Positions 35,184-44,100 of a stretch of DNA of 64,000 bases are shown here, piece by piece. Location of the stretch: contig NZ_CP120836.1 of assembly GCF_049200465.1 (NCBI RefSeq), positions 1,178,001 to 1,242,000 on the forward strand, given 5' to 3'. This DNA comes from Leptothermofonsia sp049200465 (GTDB taxonomy: Bacteria > Cyanobacteriota > Cyanobacteriia > Leptolyngbyales > Leptolyngbyaceae). Position 1 is the first letter of the stretch, and each line of letters begins with the position of its first letter. The notes under the pieces were generated by a model. It ran no database searches. It saw nothing but the letters and a program-made list of their open reading frames with translations, and was not told where the DNA came from. A program made the translations under genes and the position numbers.

Positions 35184-35441
35184 ATGGCGGCGATGATAAT
35201 TAATGTGATGCAGGAGATGACCACCTGGATGGTGGGAATGGATCATTGGACAGATGCTTTACAGGTGATTCACTGGCACCTGCCGCTGGATCTGGCAGTA
35301 CTGGATAAACCCCTTCAAGTGGATCTGGCTGGGGATGTGCAACGGGCTTTCAATAACTTTGTCAAGACAGGGCAAATCTGGGCATTTTTGATTGGGATTA
35401 TTCTGGGATATTTGTTTAGAACCTTTACCAGCTACGGTTGA
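35184..35441 (+). CDS. Small hypothetical protein with C-terminal membrane segment
   Basis: 85 residues. Soluble N-terminal part (MTTWMVGMDHWTDALQVIHWHLPLDLAVLDKPLQVDLAGDVQRAFNNF, described in pieces: His/Trp-rich start, then an acidic amphipathic stretch) and a terminal span WAFLIGIILGYLFRTF followed by a short polar tail. This tail-anchored layout is typical of small thylakoid or plasma membrane proteins. Family not recognised. GGGAGATGGCGGCG overlaps the start. Confidence 0.6.
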   Translation: MAAMIINVMQEMTTWMVGMDHWTDALQVIHWHLPLDLAVLDKPLQVDLAGDVQRAFNNFVKTGQIWAFLIGIILGYLFRTFTSYG

Positions 35442-35727
35442 AGTGGTTTAAGGAGATTTTCGGGTAAGTGTCTGTCCGAGAACCCCTTATCTGCGGTGGC
35501 AATGTCCATCCTATCTAGGTTTAAGCTATTCAAAGTTGGTAGTTTCTTTTAGAGAAATCGCTTTTGATGTTGGATTGGCGATTGATAGATTGGTTCTGCC
35601 GATACCAATCGAGGGTTTCAAATTTGCGATATTGACGACTGAATCTGAGTGCGATGGGCTGCAATTTGAAACTTTTCTAGAGTTGAAGTACCCGATCACC
35701 ATCTGAAGTCCAGCATCCGAAATCACT

Positions 35728-37152
35728 ATGGATAGTTCCTTGAACCAAACTTCTTCGCAGCCCTCTACCTGGAGCCAGCGATTTGAGTCGGCGTTGCATC
35801 CGGCGATCGCCCGCTTTAATGCCAGCATTGGCTTTGATATTCGTCTGATTGAATATGACATTACTGGCTCTCAGGCCCATGCCCGGATGCTGGCTCACAC
35901 TGGCATCATCTCGGCGGAAGAGGGTGAAAAGCTAGTGCGGGGGTTGGAGCAGATCCGGCAGGAATACCGTCAGGGCTTTTTTAATCCCGGCATTGATGCG
36001 GAGGATGTCCATCTTGCTGTGGAGCGACGGTTGACGGAACTGGTGGGAGAGGTGGGCAAAAAGTTGCATACGGCGCGATCGCGCAATGACCAGGTCAGTA
36101 CTGACACACGTCTCTACTTGCGAGATCAGATTCAGCAAATTCGAGTTCAGCTGCGTGAGTTTCAGTCTGTTTTGCTGAACCTGGCAGAACAGCACGTGGA
36201 AACGTTGATTCCTGGCTATACCCATTTGCAGCGGGCGCAACCCCTGAGCCTGGCCCATCATCTGCTGGCTTACTTTGAGATGGGCCAGCGGGATTGGGAG
36301 CGGCTGGGCGAAATTTACCAGCGGGTGAATATTTCGCCCCTGGGTTCGGGGGCATTGGCAGGCACTACGTTTCCGATTGACCGCCACTACACGGCCCAGT
36401 TACTGAATTTCAGTGGGGTGTATGCCAACAGTCTGGATGGGGTGAGCGATCGCGATTTTGCGATCGAATTTCTGTGCGCGGCCAGCCTGATCATGGTTCA
36501 TCTCAGCCGTTTATCAGAAGAAATGATTCTGTGGGCATCGGAAGAGTTTGGCTTCATCACGCTAAAAGACAGCTGCTCCACGGGTTCCAGCATCATGCCG
36601 CAGAAAAAAAACCCAGACGTACCCGAACTGGTGCGGGGTAAAACCGGACGCGTGTTTGGACACCTCCAGGGTCTGTTAGTTCTAATGAAAGGGCTGCCTC
36701 TCGCTTACAACAAAGACTTGCAGGAAGATAAGGAAGCCCTCTTTGATGCCGTGATTACGGTGCAAGCCTGTCTGGAAGCCATGACCATTTTGCTGCGAGA
36801 AGGGATGGAATTTCACATTACTCGCCTGCAAGCAGCCGTCAACGAAGATTTCTCCAATGCCACCGATGTGGCCGATTACCTGGCTGCGAAAGGGGTACCC
36901 TTCCGGGAAGCCTATAATCTGGTTGGCAAGGTTGTCAAAACGTCCCTGGCCCAGGGCAAGTTGCTGAAAGACCTGACATTAGACGAATGGAAGGGGTTGC
37001 ATCCGGCGTTTGAGGCTGATATTTATGACGCGATCGCCCCCGCACGGGTGGTTGCTGCTCGCAACAGTTACGGGGGAACTGGATTTGAACAGGTCAGACG
37101 GGCCTTGCAAACTGCAAAAAATCGAATTTCTCATAAGAATGCTGACGATTAA
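35728..37152 (+). CDS. argH: Argininosuccinate lyase
   Basis: 474 residues, full length. The fumarase/aspartase superfamily signature GSSIMPQKKNPD is at about residue 291, with HTARSRNDQVSTDTRLYLRD and TLIPGYTHLQRAQPLSLAHH. It cleaves argininosuccinate to arginine and fumarate, completing the pathway with argG at 25 kb. It starts MDSSLNQTSSQPSTWSQRFE; the true start could be a few codons in. It is followed by a short unknown gene on the same strand. Confidence 0.98.
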   Translation: MDSSLNQTSSQPSTWSQRFESALHPAIARFNASIGFDIRLIEYDITGSQAHARMLAHTGIISAEEGEKLVRGLEQIRQEYRQGFFNPGIDAEDVHLAVERRLTELVGEVGKKLHTARSRNDQVSTDTRLYLRDQIQQIRVQLREFQSVLLNLAEQHVETLIPGYTHLQRAQPLSLAHHLLAYFEMGQRDWERLGEIYQRVNISPLGSGALAGTTFPIDRHYTAQLLNFSGVYANSLDGVSDRDFAIEFLCAASLIMVHLSRLSEEMILWASEEFGFITLKDSCSTGSSIMPQKKNPDVPELVRGKTGRVFGHLQGLLVLMKGLPLAYNKDLQEDKEALFDAVITVQACLEAMTILLREGMEFHITRLQAAVNEDFSNATDVADYLAAKGVPFREAYNLVGKVVKTSLAQGKLLKDLTLDEWKGLHPAFEADIYDAIAPARVVAARNSYGGTGFEQVRRALQTAKNRISHKNADD

Positions 37153-37231
37153 TGGACACGGGCTCGATGCCCCCATCCTTCCATTCCCTACCGCTTCTGC
37201 CCCCTCCCCTCCCGATTTTCAGACGAGTCCA

Positions 37232-37651
37232 ATGACCTACTCTGAGAAAATCACACCCCTGTCCCATCCGCTCCAGTATGGGCAAATTTTCTTTAGCCCC
37301 GGCTGCCACTTCAGCTACCGGGTGATTGGTCCCTGTTGCCGATTGTTTGATCGCGAACAACTCCCCTACCCCTGCTGTCGCATTCAGTGGCGCGGGAAGG
37401 AACCCAGTTGGCGCCGGATTGGTAAACGTTTTGTGGTTGATCTGGCAACCAGAACCCATCCTTCCTACAGTGTTGAAATTTTGGGGCAGGGGTCGCTAGA
37501 GTCGATAGTCATCACGCTGTACTCAGTCACCTTACCCCCACCTCTCCGAGACTGGTGGCATTCAGACAGACTCAGGCATTTTCCCGATCTCCCTCCGCCC
37601 TCTTGCTCTCCTACTCCATTACTAACTCCCTCGTTTGGAGAACTCCCCTAA
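37232..37651 (+). CDS. Hypothetical protein, about 139 residues
   Basis: Family not recognised. From the ATG at 37232 the protein is compact, with several cysteines (FSPGCHFSYRVIGPCCRLFD, YPCCRIQW) and basic residues (WRRIGKRFVVDLATR). The last 30 residues are Pro/Ser-rich and look like intergenic repeat text, so the real end may once have been earlier. It overlaps the 3' end of the convergent MMADHC-like gene by 41 bases. The frame extends upstream to 37010 inside argH; that part is a shadow. Confidence 0.55.
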   Translation: MTYSEKITPLSHPLQYGQIFFSPGCHFSYRVIGPCCRLFDREQLPYPCCRIQWRGKEPSWRRIGKRFVVDLATRTHPSYSVEILGQGSLESIVITLYSVTLPPPLRDWWHSDRLRHFPDLPPPSCSPTPLLTPSFGELP

Positions 37652-38078
37652 CCAAATGAGGTTCTGCTGAAGACAGCAGCGTTGATGGATAGACCGCACT
37701 GCCCCAGACGGGATGCAGAATTACCGAACAACCGTAGCGATCGCAAGTAGCATAACCCAGACATGACCGCACCACCGCTACATCATCTAACCTCAATGAA
37801 CCCGGTTGAGAAAACAACGGAGAACCTGTACGGGGGTCAAACACCTCTGCCAGATGCCCCATTTGCTGAAGCCTGACAGCAACCTGACGGCCAAACTGGA
37901 GAAATTGCTGGCGTAAAAATTGCTTTTGGGCTTCTGCCGCAGGCGACTTTTCTGAAAGGTTGCAACTGGAGGGTTGAAGCACAACCAGTACAGAAGAAAC
38001 TGGCAGCGACCAGGCTGGTAGTAGCTTAGTTAGATGTGTGCAAATAAATTGGCTGGGCGTATGAACAGAGCACTGCAT
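37611..38078 (-). CDS. MMADHC-like protein (methylmalonic aciduria and homocystinuria type D family)
   Basis: 155 residues from the ATG at 38078; the frame runs 26 codons further but that is Lys/Gly repeat text. The C-terminal half aligns by eye with human MMADHC: AEVFDPRTGSPLF with ADFIDPSSGLAFF, and CDRYGCSVILHPVWGSAVYPSTLLSSA with the human CKVIRHSLWG segment. In animals MMADHC works with MMACHC to route cobalamin to methionine synthase and methylmalonyl-CoA mutase. In cyanobacteria the role is unknown. No B12 gene is adjacent. Cys near residue 115 (CDRYGC) may be functional. Confidence 0.82.
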   Translation of the reverse strand: MQCSVHTPSQFICTHLTKLLPAWSLPVSSVLVVLQPSSCNLSEKSPAAEAQKQFLRQQFLQFGRQVAVRLQQMGHLAEVFDPRTGSPLFSQPGSLRLDDVAVVRSCLGYATCDRYGCSVILHPVWGSAVYPSTLLSSAEPHLVRGVLQTRELVME

Positions 38079-38222
38079 GGGTAAAATCTTCACCTTTCCC
38101 TTCGTCCACCCTTTCCCTTTTCCCTTGCCCTTCGCCTTTTGACTCCCGAATTCCAACTCCTGACTTCTATTTTCAAATCAAGATTGCTAGAGGCACTCAT
38201 TCATCATAAAGGACTCAAATCC

Positions 38223-38624
38223 ATGACTCCAATCAATGATCCCGCCCTTGTGGATGAACTGACTACCCTCTATTTCAAATACGAAAAAGCGCTCTGCGAA
38301 AATGACATTGGCGTACTTGACGATTTGTTTTGGGATTCACCCCATATCTTGAGATTTGGTGCCACCGAAAACCTTTACGGCGATGAAATTCGCACCTTTT
38401 GTCAAAACCGCCCAACCCAGGATCTGGCACGGGAAATTTCTAACCTGAAAGTAGTCACGTTTGGAGTAGACACAGCCTCTATCACTCTGGAATTTTGCCG
38501 CACTATTAATGGAATTTTCCGTTCGGGCAGACAGAGCCAGATGTGGCAAAAACTCCCAGAAGGATGGAGGATTGTTTCAGCTCATGTTTCGCTGTTGCCC
38601 GAATCGGGAAAGCCCCATCGTTAA
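38223..38624 (+). CDS. NTF2-like/AtzH-HpxZ (DUF3225-type) protein
   Basis: 133 residues. The cone-shaped NTF2/SnoaL-like fold is indicated by ELTTLYFKYEKALCENDIGVLDDLFWDSPHILRFGATENLYGDEI and the C-terminal strands QSQMWQKLPEGWRIVSAHVSLL. The phrase VLDDLFW and RFGATENLYG match the HpxZ/AtzH group associated with oxalurate, allophanate or amide catabolism. AAGGA precedes the ATG. It is the gene just before the ccmK cluster, 119 bases away, and could be read with it. Whether it has an enzymatic role is unknown. Confidence 0.8.
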   Translation: MTPINDPALVDELTTLYFKYEKALCENDIGVLDDLFWDSPHILRFGATENLYGDEIRTFCQNRPTQDLAREISNLKVVTFGVDTASITLEFCRTINGIFRSGRQSQMWQKLPEGWRIVSAHVSLLPESGKPHR

Positions 38625-38743
38625 GAAAGTCAAATCTTTTTAAGAAAATTTCCTCATATGAAATGAGTTGTGATTTCAGCCCATCTGTTGAAGAAGGGGC
38701 ATAGAATGAATTCGATAGCGTTAATTGATTGCAGGAGAACATC

Positions 38744-39055
38744 ATGCCGCTTGCGGTTGGGGTGATTCAAACGGATGGCTTCCCGCCTGTTTTGGCAGCG
38801 GCTGATGCAATGGTGAAATCGGGGCGGGTAACCCTTGTCTACTTTGGCTTAGCTGAAAGAGCCGAGTTTTTGGTTGCGGTTCGGGGACCAACAGCGGAGG
38901 TCAACCGAGCGGTTAAAGCGGGCATTGATGCAGCAAATACCGCTCCTCCCGGTGAAAAGCTGGTTTCCTGGTACATCATTCCCAACCCGCCAGAAAATGT
39001 GGAATCGGTTCTGCCCCTGGAGTTTACTCCACTGGTAGAGCGTTTTCGAGTGTAA
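38744..39055 (+). CDS. ccmK3: Carboxysome shell protein CcmK3-like (BMC-H)
   Basis: 103 residues, one BMC domain. The N-terminus LAVGVIQTDGFPPVLAAADAMVKSGRVTLV is the BMC-H hallmark. The pore loop reads GLAERAEF instead of the GSGR/GSAR type, as in CcmK3 proteins, which do not form homohexamers with a normal pore and are thought to pair with CcmK4. GGAG precedes the ATG. It is first of three tandem BMC-H genes, apart from any ccmK2-K1-L-M-N operon in the window. It forms part of the beta-carboxysome facet. Confidence 0.9.
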   Translation: MPLAVGVIQTDGFPPVLAAADAMVKSGRVTLVYFGLAERAEFLVAVRGPTAEVNRAVKAGIDAANTAPPGEKLVSWYIIPNPPENVESVLPLEFTPLVERFRV

Positions 39056-39137
39056 TCAAGAGGCTTTAGGTTGCACCAGAGAGCGAGATTAAGGAATAAT
39101 GGGGCTTTATTTTTTTGCTTAATTTAGGAGATTCACA

Positions 39138-39494
39138 ATGCCGAAAGCAGTCGGGTCAATTGAGACAAAAGGGTTCCCTGCAATGATGGCAGCGGCGGAT
39201 GCAATGGTAAAAGCGGGTCGGATTACGCTGGTTGGCTACATCCGAGCAGGTAGTGCACGATTTACAGTCAACATTCGAGGAGACGTTTCTGAGGTGAAGC
39301 GGGCAGTGGAAGCGGGAGTAGAAGCCGCAGAAAGAACTTATGGTGGCACGGTAGAGACATGGGTCATTATTCCAAACCCCCATGAGAATGTGGAAACAGT
39401 GTTACCGATTGGGTATACCGAGCAGGTTGAACGGTTCCGACTGGCTGTGGAGGGGCAACCAGCACTCGGGCAGTTACCCAATGGTTCAAGTTAA
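39138..39494 (+). CDS. ccmK4: Carboxysome shell protein CcmK4-like (BMC-H)
   Basis: 118 residues. BMC-H signature MPKAVGSIETKGFPAMMAAADAMVKAGRITLVGYI; pore loop GSAR; C-terminal extension QPALGQLPNGSS. The 82-base gap after ccmK3 contains AGGAG before the ATG. CcmK3/CcmK4 pairs form a satellite locus whose expression is thought to tune shell permeability to changing CO2 and pH. The clear differences in pore residues between the three tandem genes point to different permeability. Confidence 0.93.
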   Translation: MPKAVGSIETKGFPAMMAAADAMVKAGRITLVGYIRAGSARFTVNIRGDVSEVKRAVEAGVEAAERTYGGTVETWVIIPNPHENVETVLPIGYTEQVERFRLAVEGQPALGQLPNGSS

Positions 39495-39532
39495 AGTGAT
39501 TATCCTGTGATGATTCACAAGAGATCGGAACT

Positions 39533-39877
39533 GTGACGATCGCCTTAGGGATGCTGGAAACGCTGGGTGTCCCAGCTGCTTTGGAAGCGGGAGATGCCAT
39601 GGCAAAGGCTGCCCATGTGACGCTGGTTGGCTACGAAAACACAGACCTGGGAAGAATTACCGTATTAATTCGGGGAAATGTGGCGGAGGTGCAACGGGCG
39701 ATCGTAGCCGGAATTGCTTCTTTGCAGCGTGTGAACAGCCAGGAAAAGCTGCTCCTTTCCCACCACATCATTCCCCGCCCCCACGAAAATCTAGAATTTG
39801 TTTTACCCATTTATTTCTCTAGCCAGGTGGCTCAGTTCCAGCAGGATATCCGGTTTCCTCCCCCCCTGTCTGTCTAA
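39533..39877 (+). CDS. Third CcmK paralogue (CcmK5/CcmK6-like BMC-H)
   Basis: 114 residues from a GTG start; no upstream ATG is in frame. It keeps the BMC-H core (IALGMLETLGVPAALEAGDAMAKAAHVTLVGYE), but the pore loop is NTDLGR, with an acidic residue where others have Gly/Ser. The usual first residues (PxAVGxIET) are altered. The C-terminus IPRPHENLEFVLPIYFSSQVAQF is intact. It lies 38 bases after ccmK4. It belongs to the less-studied CcmK groups found in some cyanobacterial satellite loci; assignment to CcmK5 or CcmK6 needs a tree. Confidence 0.85.
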   Translation: MTIALGMLETLGVPAALEAGDAMAKAAHVTLVGYENTDLGRITVLIRGNVAEVQRAIVAGIASLQRVNSQEKLLLSHHIIPRPHENLEFVLPIYFSSQVAQFQQDIRFPPPLSV

Positions 39878-39909
39878 ATCTTTTTTTCAGGAAGTCATAG
39901 GGGGCAACT

Positions 39910-40845
39910 TTGACCAGGCTGGCCGCACTGACCCAGGATCAGTTAAATACTGAGGTAATGCACGCCAGAGCCAGGACGCGGATGGGGCGACTGCCAGACT
40001 ACGTTCCTCTGCTGGCGAAGGCAAATCCTGACTGGATCGCAGTCTGGGTTCAACCATTGCATGGACCAACCTGTGCGGCTGGAGATGTTCACCAACCCTT
40101 TGTGTTGATGAGCGTGGTGAAGCCATTATTGCTGGTGTTTTTGCTGGAGCAGCTTGGTCAGAGAGCCGTTTTCGCCCACGTGGGGATGGACCCATCCGAT
40201 CAGTCGTTTCATTCCCTGAGCCAGTTGCGAGCAGATCAGGGATTTCCACGCAACCCGATGATCAACAGTGGGGCGATCGCCCTTGCCGATCTTCTACCAG
40301 GCAGGGATGGAACCTCCCGCTGTGAGACATTTCGTCAATGGCTCAATCAAATTTCTGGCAGCCAACTGGTTCTGAACGAGCCCGTCCTGGCATCGGTGCG
40401 ATCGCTACCCAATGAAGCGAACCGGGCGATCGCCCACCTCCTGGCAGAATCAGGGCACTTACGTTCTGTAGAAGCGGCACTGGATACCTATAACCAGATT
40501 TGTTGCCTGTCAGGAACCGTGGAAGATCTGGCAAAGTTAGGGGTTGTGTTAGCGGGGGGAGTCGGGAAATTCAAACCTCAAAACTCTCCCCTTACCCCTC
40601 AAAACCTTCGTATTGTCAACGCCCTCATGCTCACCTGTGGGTTGTACGAATTTTCTGGACGGTTTGCGGTGCGGGTTGGGCTACCGACCAAGTCGGGGGT
40701 GAGTGGAGCCATGTTGTCGGTGGTGCCGGGGCAGGGCGCGATCGCCTGTTACAGTCCGGCGATCGATGCGGCTGGAAACTCGGTTGCAGGGTTATATTTA
40801 CTGGAGCAACTGGCCCAAACCCTGAACTTAAGCATTTTTGGTTAG
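39910..40845 (+). CDS. glsA: Glutaminase A (serine-dependent beta-lactamase fold)
   Basis: 311 residues; TTG start with AGGGGG before it and a stop three codons upstream, so no longer start exists. Catalytic Ser-x-x-Lys is seen as MSVVKP (about residues 66-71), followed by NPMINSGAIA and the Tyr/Asn region. Glutaminase releases ammonium from glutamine, opposing glnA. Odd: between LAGG and LRIVNALM lies about 17 residues of intergenic-type repeat text (40556-40605) kept in frame. It sits 32 bases behind the ccmK cluster and may share its transcript. Confidence 0.93.
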   Translation: MTRLAALTQDQLNTEVMHARARTRMGRLPDYVPLLAKANPDWIAVWVQPLHGPTCAAGDVHQPFVLMSVVKPLLLVFLLEQLGQRAVFAHVGMDPSDQSFHSLSQLRADQGFPRNPMINSGAIALADLLPGRDGTSRCETFRQWLNQISGSQLVLNEPVLASVRSLPNEANRAIAHLLAESGHLRSVEAALDTYNQICCLSGTVEDLAKLGVVLAGGVGKFKPQNSPLTPQNLRIVNALMLTCGLYEFSGRFAVRVGLPTKSGVSGAMLSVVPGQGAIACYSPAIDAAGNSVAGLYLLEQLAQTLNLSIFG

Positions 40846-40929
40846 GGCATCGTACAGAATTCCAAGAACTCGGATTTCTGGTATGGCGACTCAACGAAAC
40901 TTGGATTTAGCCCTTTTGATGTTGACTGT

Positions 40930-41047
40930 TATAGCTCTACGCAGGTGCGTCTAGGACATTGGAATTAGAGAGGGACTTGGGGCTTCGCCCCCAGCCAGGG
41001 GTTCCACCCCTGCACCCCGTCCCAACTATCCATAATGACTACCGCTA
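40930..41047 (-). repeat. Family A element, copy 3 (reverse)
   Basis: TATAGCTCTACGCAGGTGCG at the left matches the reverse of the 3' end of the copies at 6895 and 56539; the right end is AATGACTACCGCTA. Confidence 0.85.
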
Positions 41048-41124
41048 AGGAGGGTGGATGCTCAGCTACTCCATCACTCCTTCATCCATCTAATCCCTTT
41101 CCCCTTCCCTCCCCTTTCCCCTCA

Positions 41125-44100
41125 CTAACTCACCAGGGAAGAGGTCCTTGCTTGAAATCCGGCCCGAATGAGTGCATTGACAACAGCTTCGTGGCTCTGT
41201 ATGCGAAACTGGGAGCCAAAGCGAACGAAGTGGCGGCGATCGTAACTGCTGATGATGGCAACTACTGGAATCTTGGCTTTATCCTTTTCGCCCTGGTTTT
41301 CCAGGATGATTTCTTTTAACCGTTGCCGTTCGGCAATGTCACTGGCGAGTTCGGGACTGAGTTCTACCATTACCATGCGGACGGCTTCGATCGGTTCGGC
41401 ATCTTCAACGATGAACTGTACTTGGTCGTCGCGGCGATCGACCTTTCCCCACAGCATCAGGCGGGCGTCAGGTTGAATGTGCTGCCCAATTCGTTCGTAG
41501 GATTTGGGAAAAACAACAGCTTCGGTTTGTCCGGTCAGGTCTTCGATCTGGATGATGGCCATGCGATCGCCCTTCTTGGTTGTCACTGGCTTCATTGTTG
41601 TGATCATCACTACTGCACTCACCGATGCCCCTTCGCTGTAGTCTGCTAAATCACTGAGATTAATGGGAGCCAGAATCTTTGCGGATTCCCGCACCATCTT
41701 TAGGGGATGGTCTGAGATATAGAAACCCAGAATGTCTTTTTCTAGCCTTAGCTTTTCCTGTGGAGGCAAGTCAGGCACAGGAGGGGCTTTAGGGGCTGTA
41801 TCAAAACTGATAGCAGACTCCTGAGCAGTTCCTCCACCCAACAAATCGAACAAGTTGCCCTGACCACTGGCCTTCTCTTTAGCCCGTGATTGGGCCCAAT
41901 CCAGCACCAAGTCCAGGTCATGCAGCAACTGGTTACGATTCGGTTCCAGATTGTCAAAGGCACCGCAGTGAATCAATGCTTCCAGGGCTCGCCGGTTCAA
42001 AGCCCGCGAATCAACCCGCCGATCCTCGGCACAGGCTACGCGAACACACAAATCAGCCAGAGATTTAAAGGCTCCCTCCGCCTCCCGTACAATCAGGATG
42101 GCCTCGATCGCCCCCATCCCCACATTCCGCACCGCCGAAAGGCCAAACAGAATACTGTCCCCACTGGGGGTAAAGTCAACTCCAGAGCGGTTGACATCCG
42201 GCGGTTCCACCGTGATTCCCATCGCCAGACAGGTGGCAATATATTTCTGTACCTTGTCCTGGTCGCCACTATTGGCAGTCAACAGAGCCGCCATGTATTC
42301 CACCGGATAGTTTGCCTTCAAATAGGCAGTCTGGTAAGTGACATAACCGTAAGCGCAGGAGTGCGACTTATTGAAGCAGTACTCCGCAAACTTAATCATC
42401 TGCTCAAACAGATCGACTGCAGTCTTTTCTTTGACTCCTCGCTCCTTTGCGCCTTTGACAAAAATTTCCTGGTGCTTCTCCATCTCAGATTTCTTCTTCT
42501 TCCCCATCGCCCGCCGCAACAGGTCTGCCTGACCCAGAGAGTAACCTGCCATGTCTTGAGCAATTTTCATGATCTGTTCTTGATAGACCATGATTCCGTA
42601 GGTTTCACCCAGGATGGGCTTCAAAATTTCGTGTTCGTAGTCAATCTTTTCGCGCCCATGCTTGCGGTTGATGAACTTGGGAATCAGCCCGGCATCAAGG
42701 GGACCAGGACGGTAAAGCGCCAGCACCGAGGAAATGTCTTCTAGACCAGAGGGTTTTAGGTCTCGCACAATCTGCCGCATGCCAGACGATTCAAGCTGGA
42801 ACACACCTTCTAGCTCGCCCCGTGCCAGGAGCTGGTAAGTTTCTGGGTTATCCAGGGGGAGGCGATCGAGATCAATCTGAACGCCACGGGTCTGCTCGAT
42901 CAGTTCAACTGTCTTCTGAATCATGGTCAGGTTTTTGAGCCCTAGAAAGTCCATCTTGAGCAGCCCCAAAGCCTCAATGTCTTCCATGTAGTACTGGGTA
43001 AAGACGTTGCCATCGTCGTTACGCTGAAGTGGCACAATTTCATCCAGGGGTTGGGCTGAGATGACAACTCCAGCAGCATGAATACCCACACTCTTGTTTG
43101 TCCCTTCAATTCGGATGGCCATGTCGATCCAGCGACGGTAGGTGATGGGTGGATCGGTGCCGGGTACGGGTAGATCTTCGTCATATCGCTTCTTAAATTC
43201 GGGTTCGGGCGTCTCATCGGAAACCATCACCTTGAGTTTGGTGGGTTTGCCCCGCACAACCGGAATCATTTTGGTCATTCGGTCGGACTCCCCGTAAGGG
43301 ATGTTCAATACCCGTGCCACATCCTTCAGCACCGCTCTGGAAGTCATACGGTTGTAGGTGATGATCTGGGCAACTCGCTCTGTTCCGTATTTCTCAGTCA
43401 CATACTGGATTACTTCATCCCGGCGATCAATGCAGAAATCGGTGTCAATATCAGGCATGGACTTGCGTTCGGGATTGAGAAAGCGTTCAAACAGGAGCCC
43501 ATGATGAACCGGGTCGATATTGGTGATGCCCATGGCATAGGCAACCAGGGAACCAGCGGCGGAGCCACGTCCAGGACCCACGGGGATACCGCGATCGCGA
43601 GCAAACTTGATGTAATCCCATACCACTAGAAAGTAAGTGGCAAATCCCATCTGCTGGATCATCTGGAGTTCGTATTCCAGTCGTTCTCGATACTCTGGTT
43701 CAACTTCGTCCAGAGACTGGTACCCCCGCCGCTTCACCAACCCTGCCTGGGCAATTTCTTGCATATAGGTGGCAGCCGTATAGCCATCGGGGACGGGATA
43801 ATCGGGAATTCGAGGTTCTCCCAGAATGTCGTAATCTTCAATTTTGGCGGCAACTTCCAGAGTGTTAGCGATTGCCTCCTCAACCACATTCTCGGTCAGG
43901 TGGTCCCGAAACAGACGCCGCATCTCCTCAGCCGATTTGAGATACTCCGTCCCGGTGTATCGCAGTCGTTTATCTTCCGTAATCAACTTGCCGGTTTGAA
44001 TACACAGCAGCGCATCGTGGGCTTCTACGTCATAGCAGGAAATGTAGTGAGAGTCGTTGGTACAGATAATTTTGATATTCAGTTCTCGCGCAATTTTGAC

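Noticed and set aside
37010..37231. Upstream part of the frame after argH
   Set aside because: It overlaps the end of argH in another frame; only the part from 37232 looks independent.
41890..42744. 284-residue plus-strand frame opposite dnaE
   Set aside because: It is a shadow of the conserved dnaE coding strand and has no recognisable domain.
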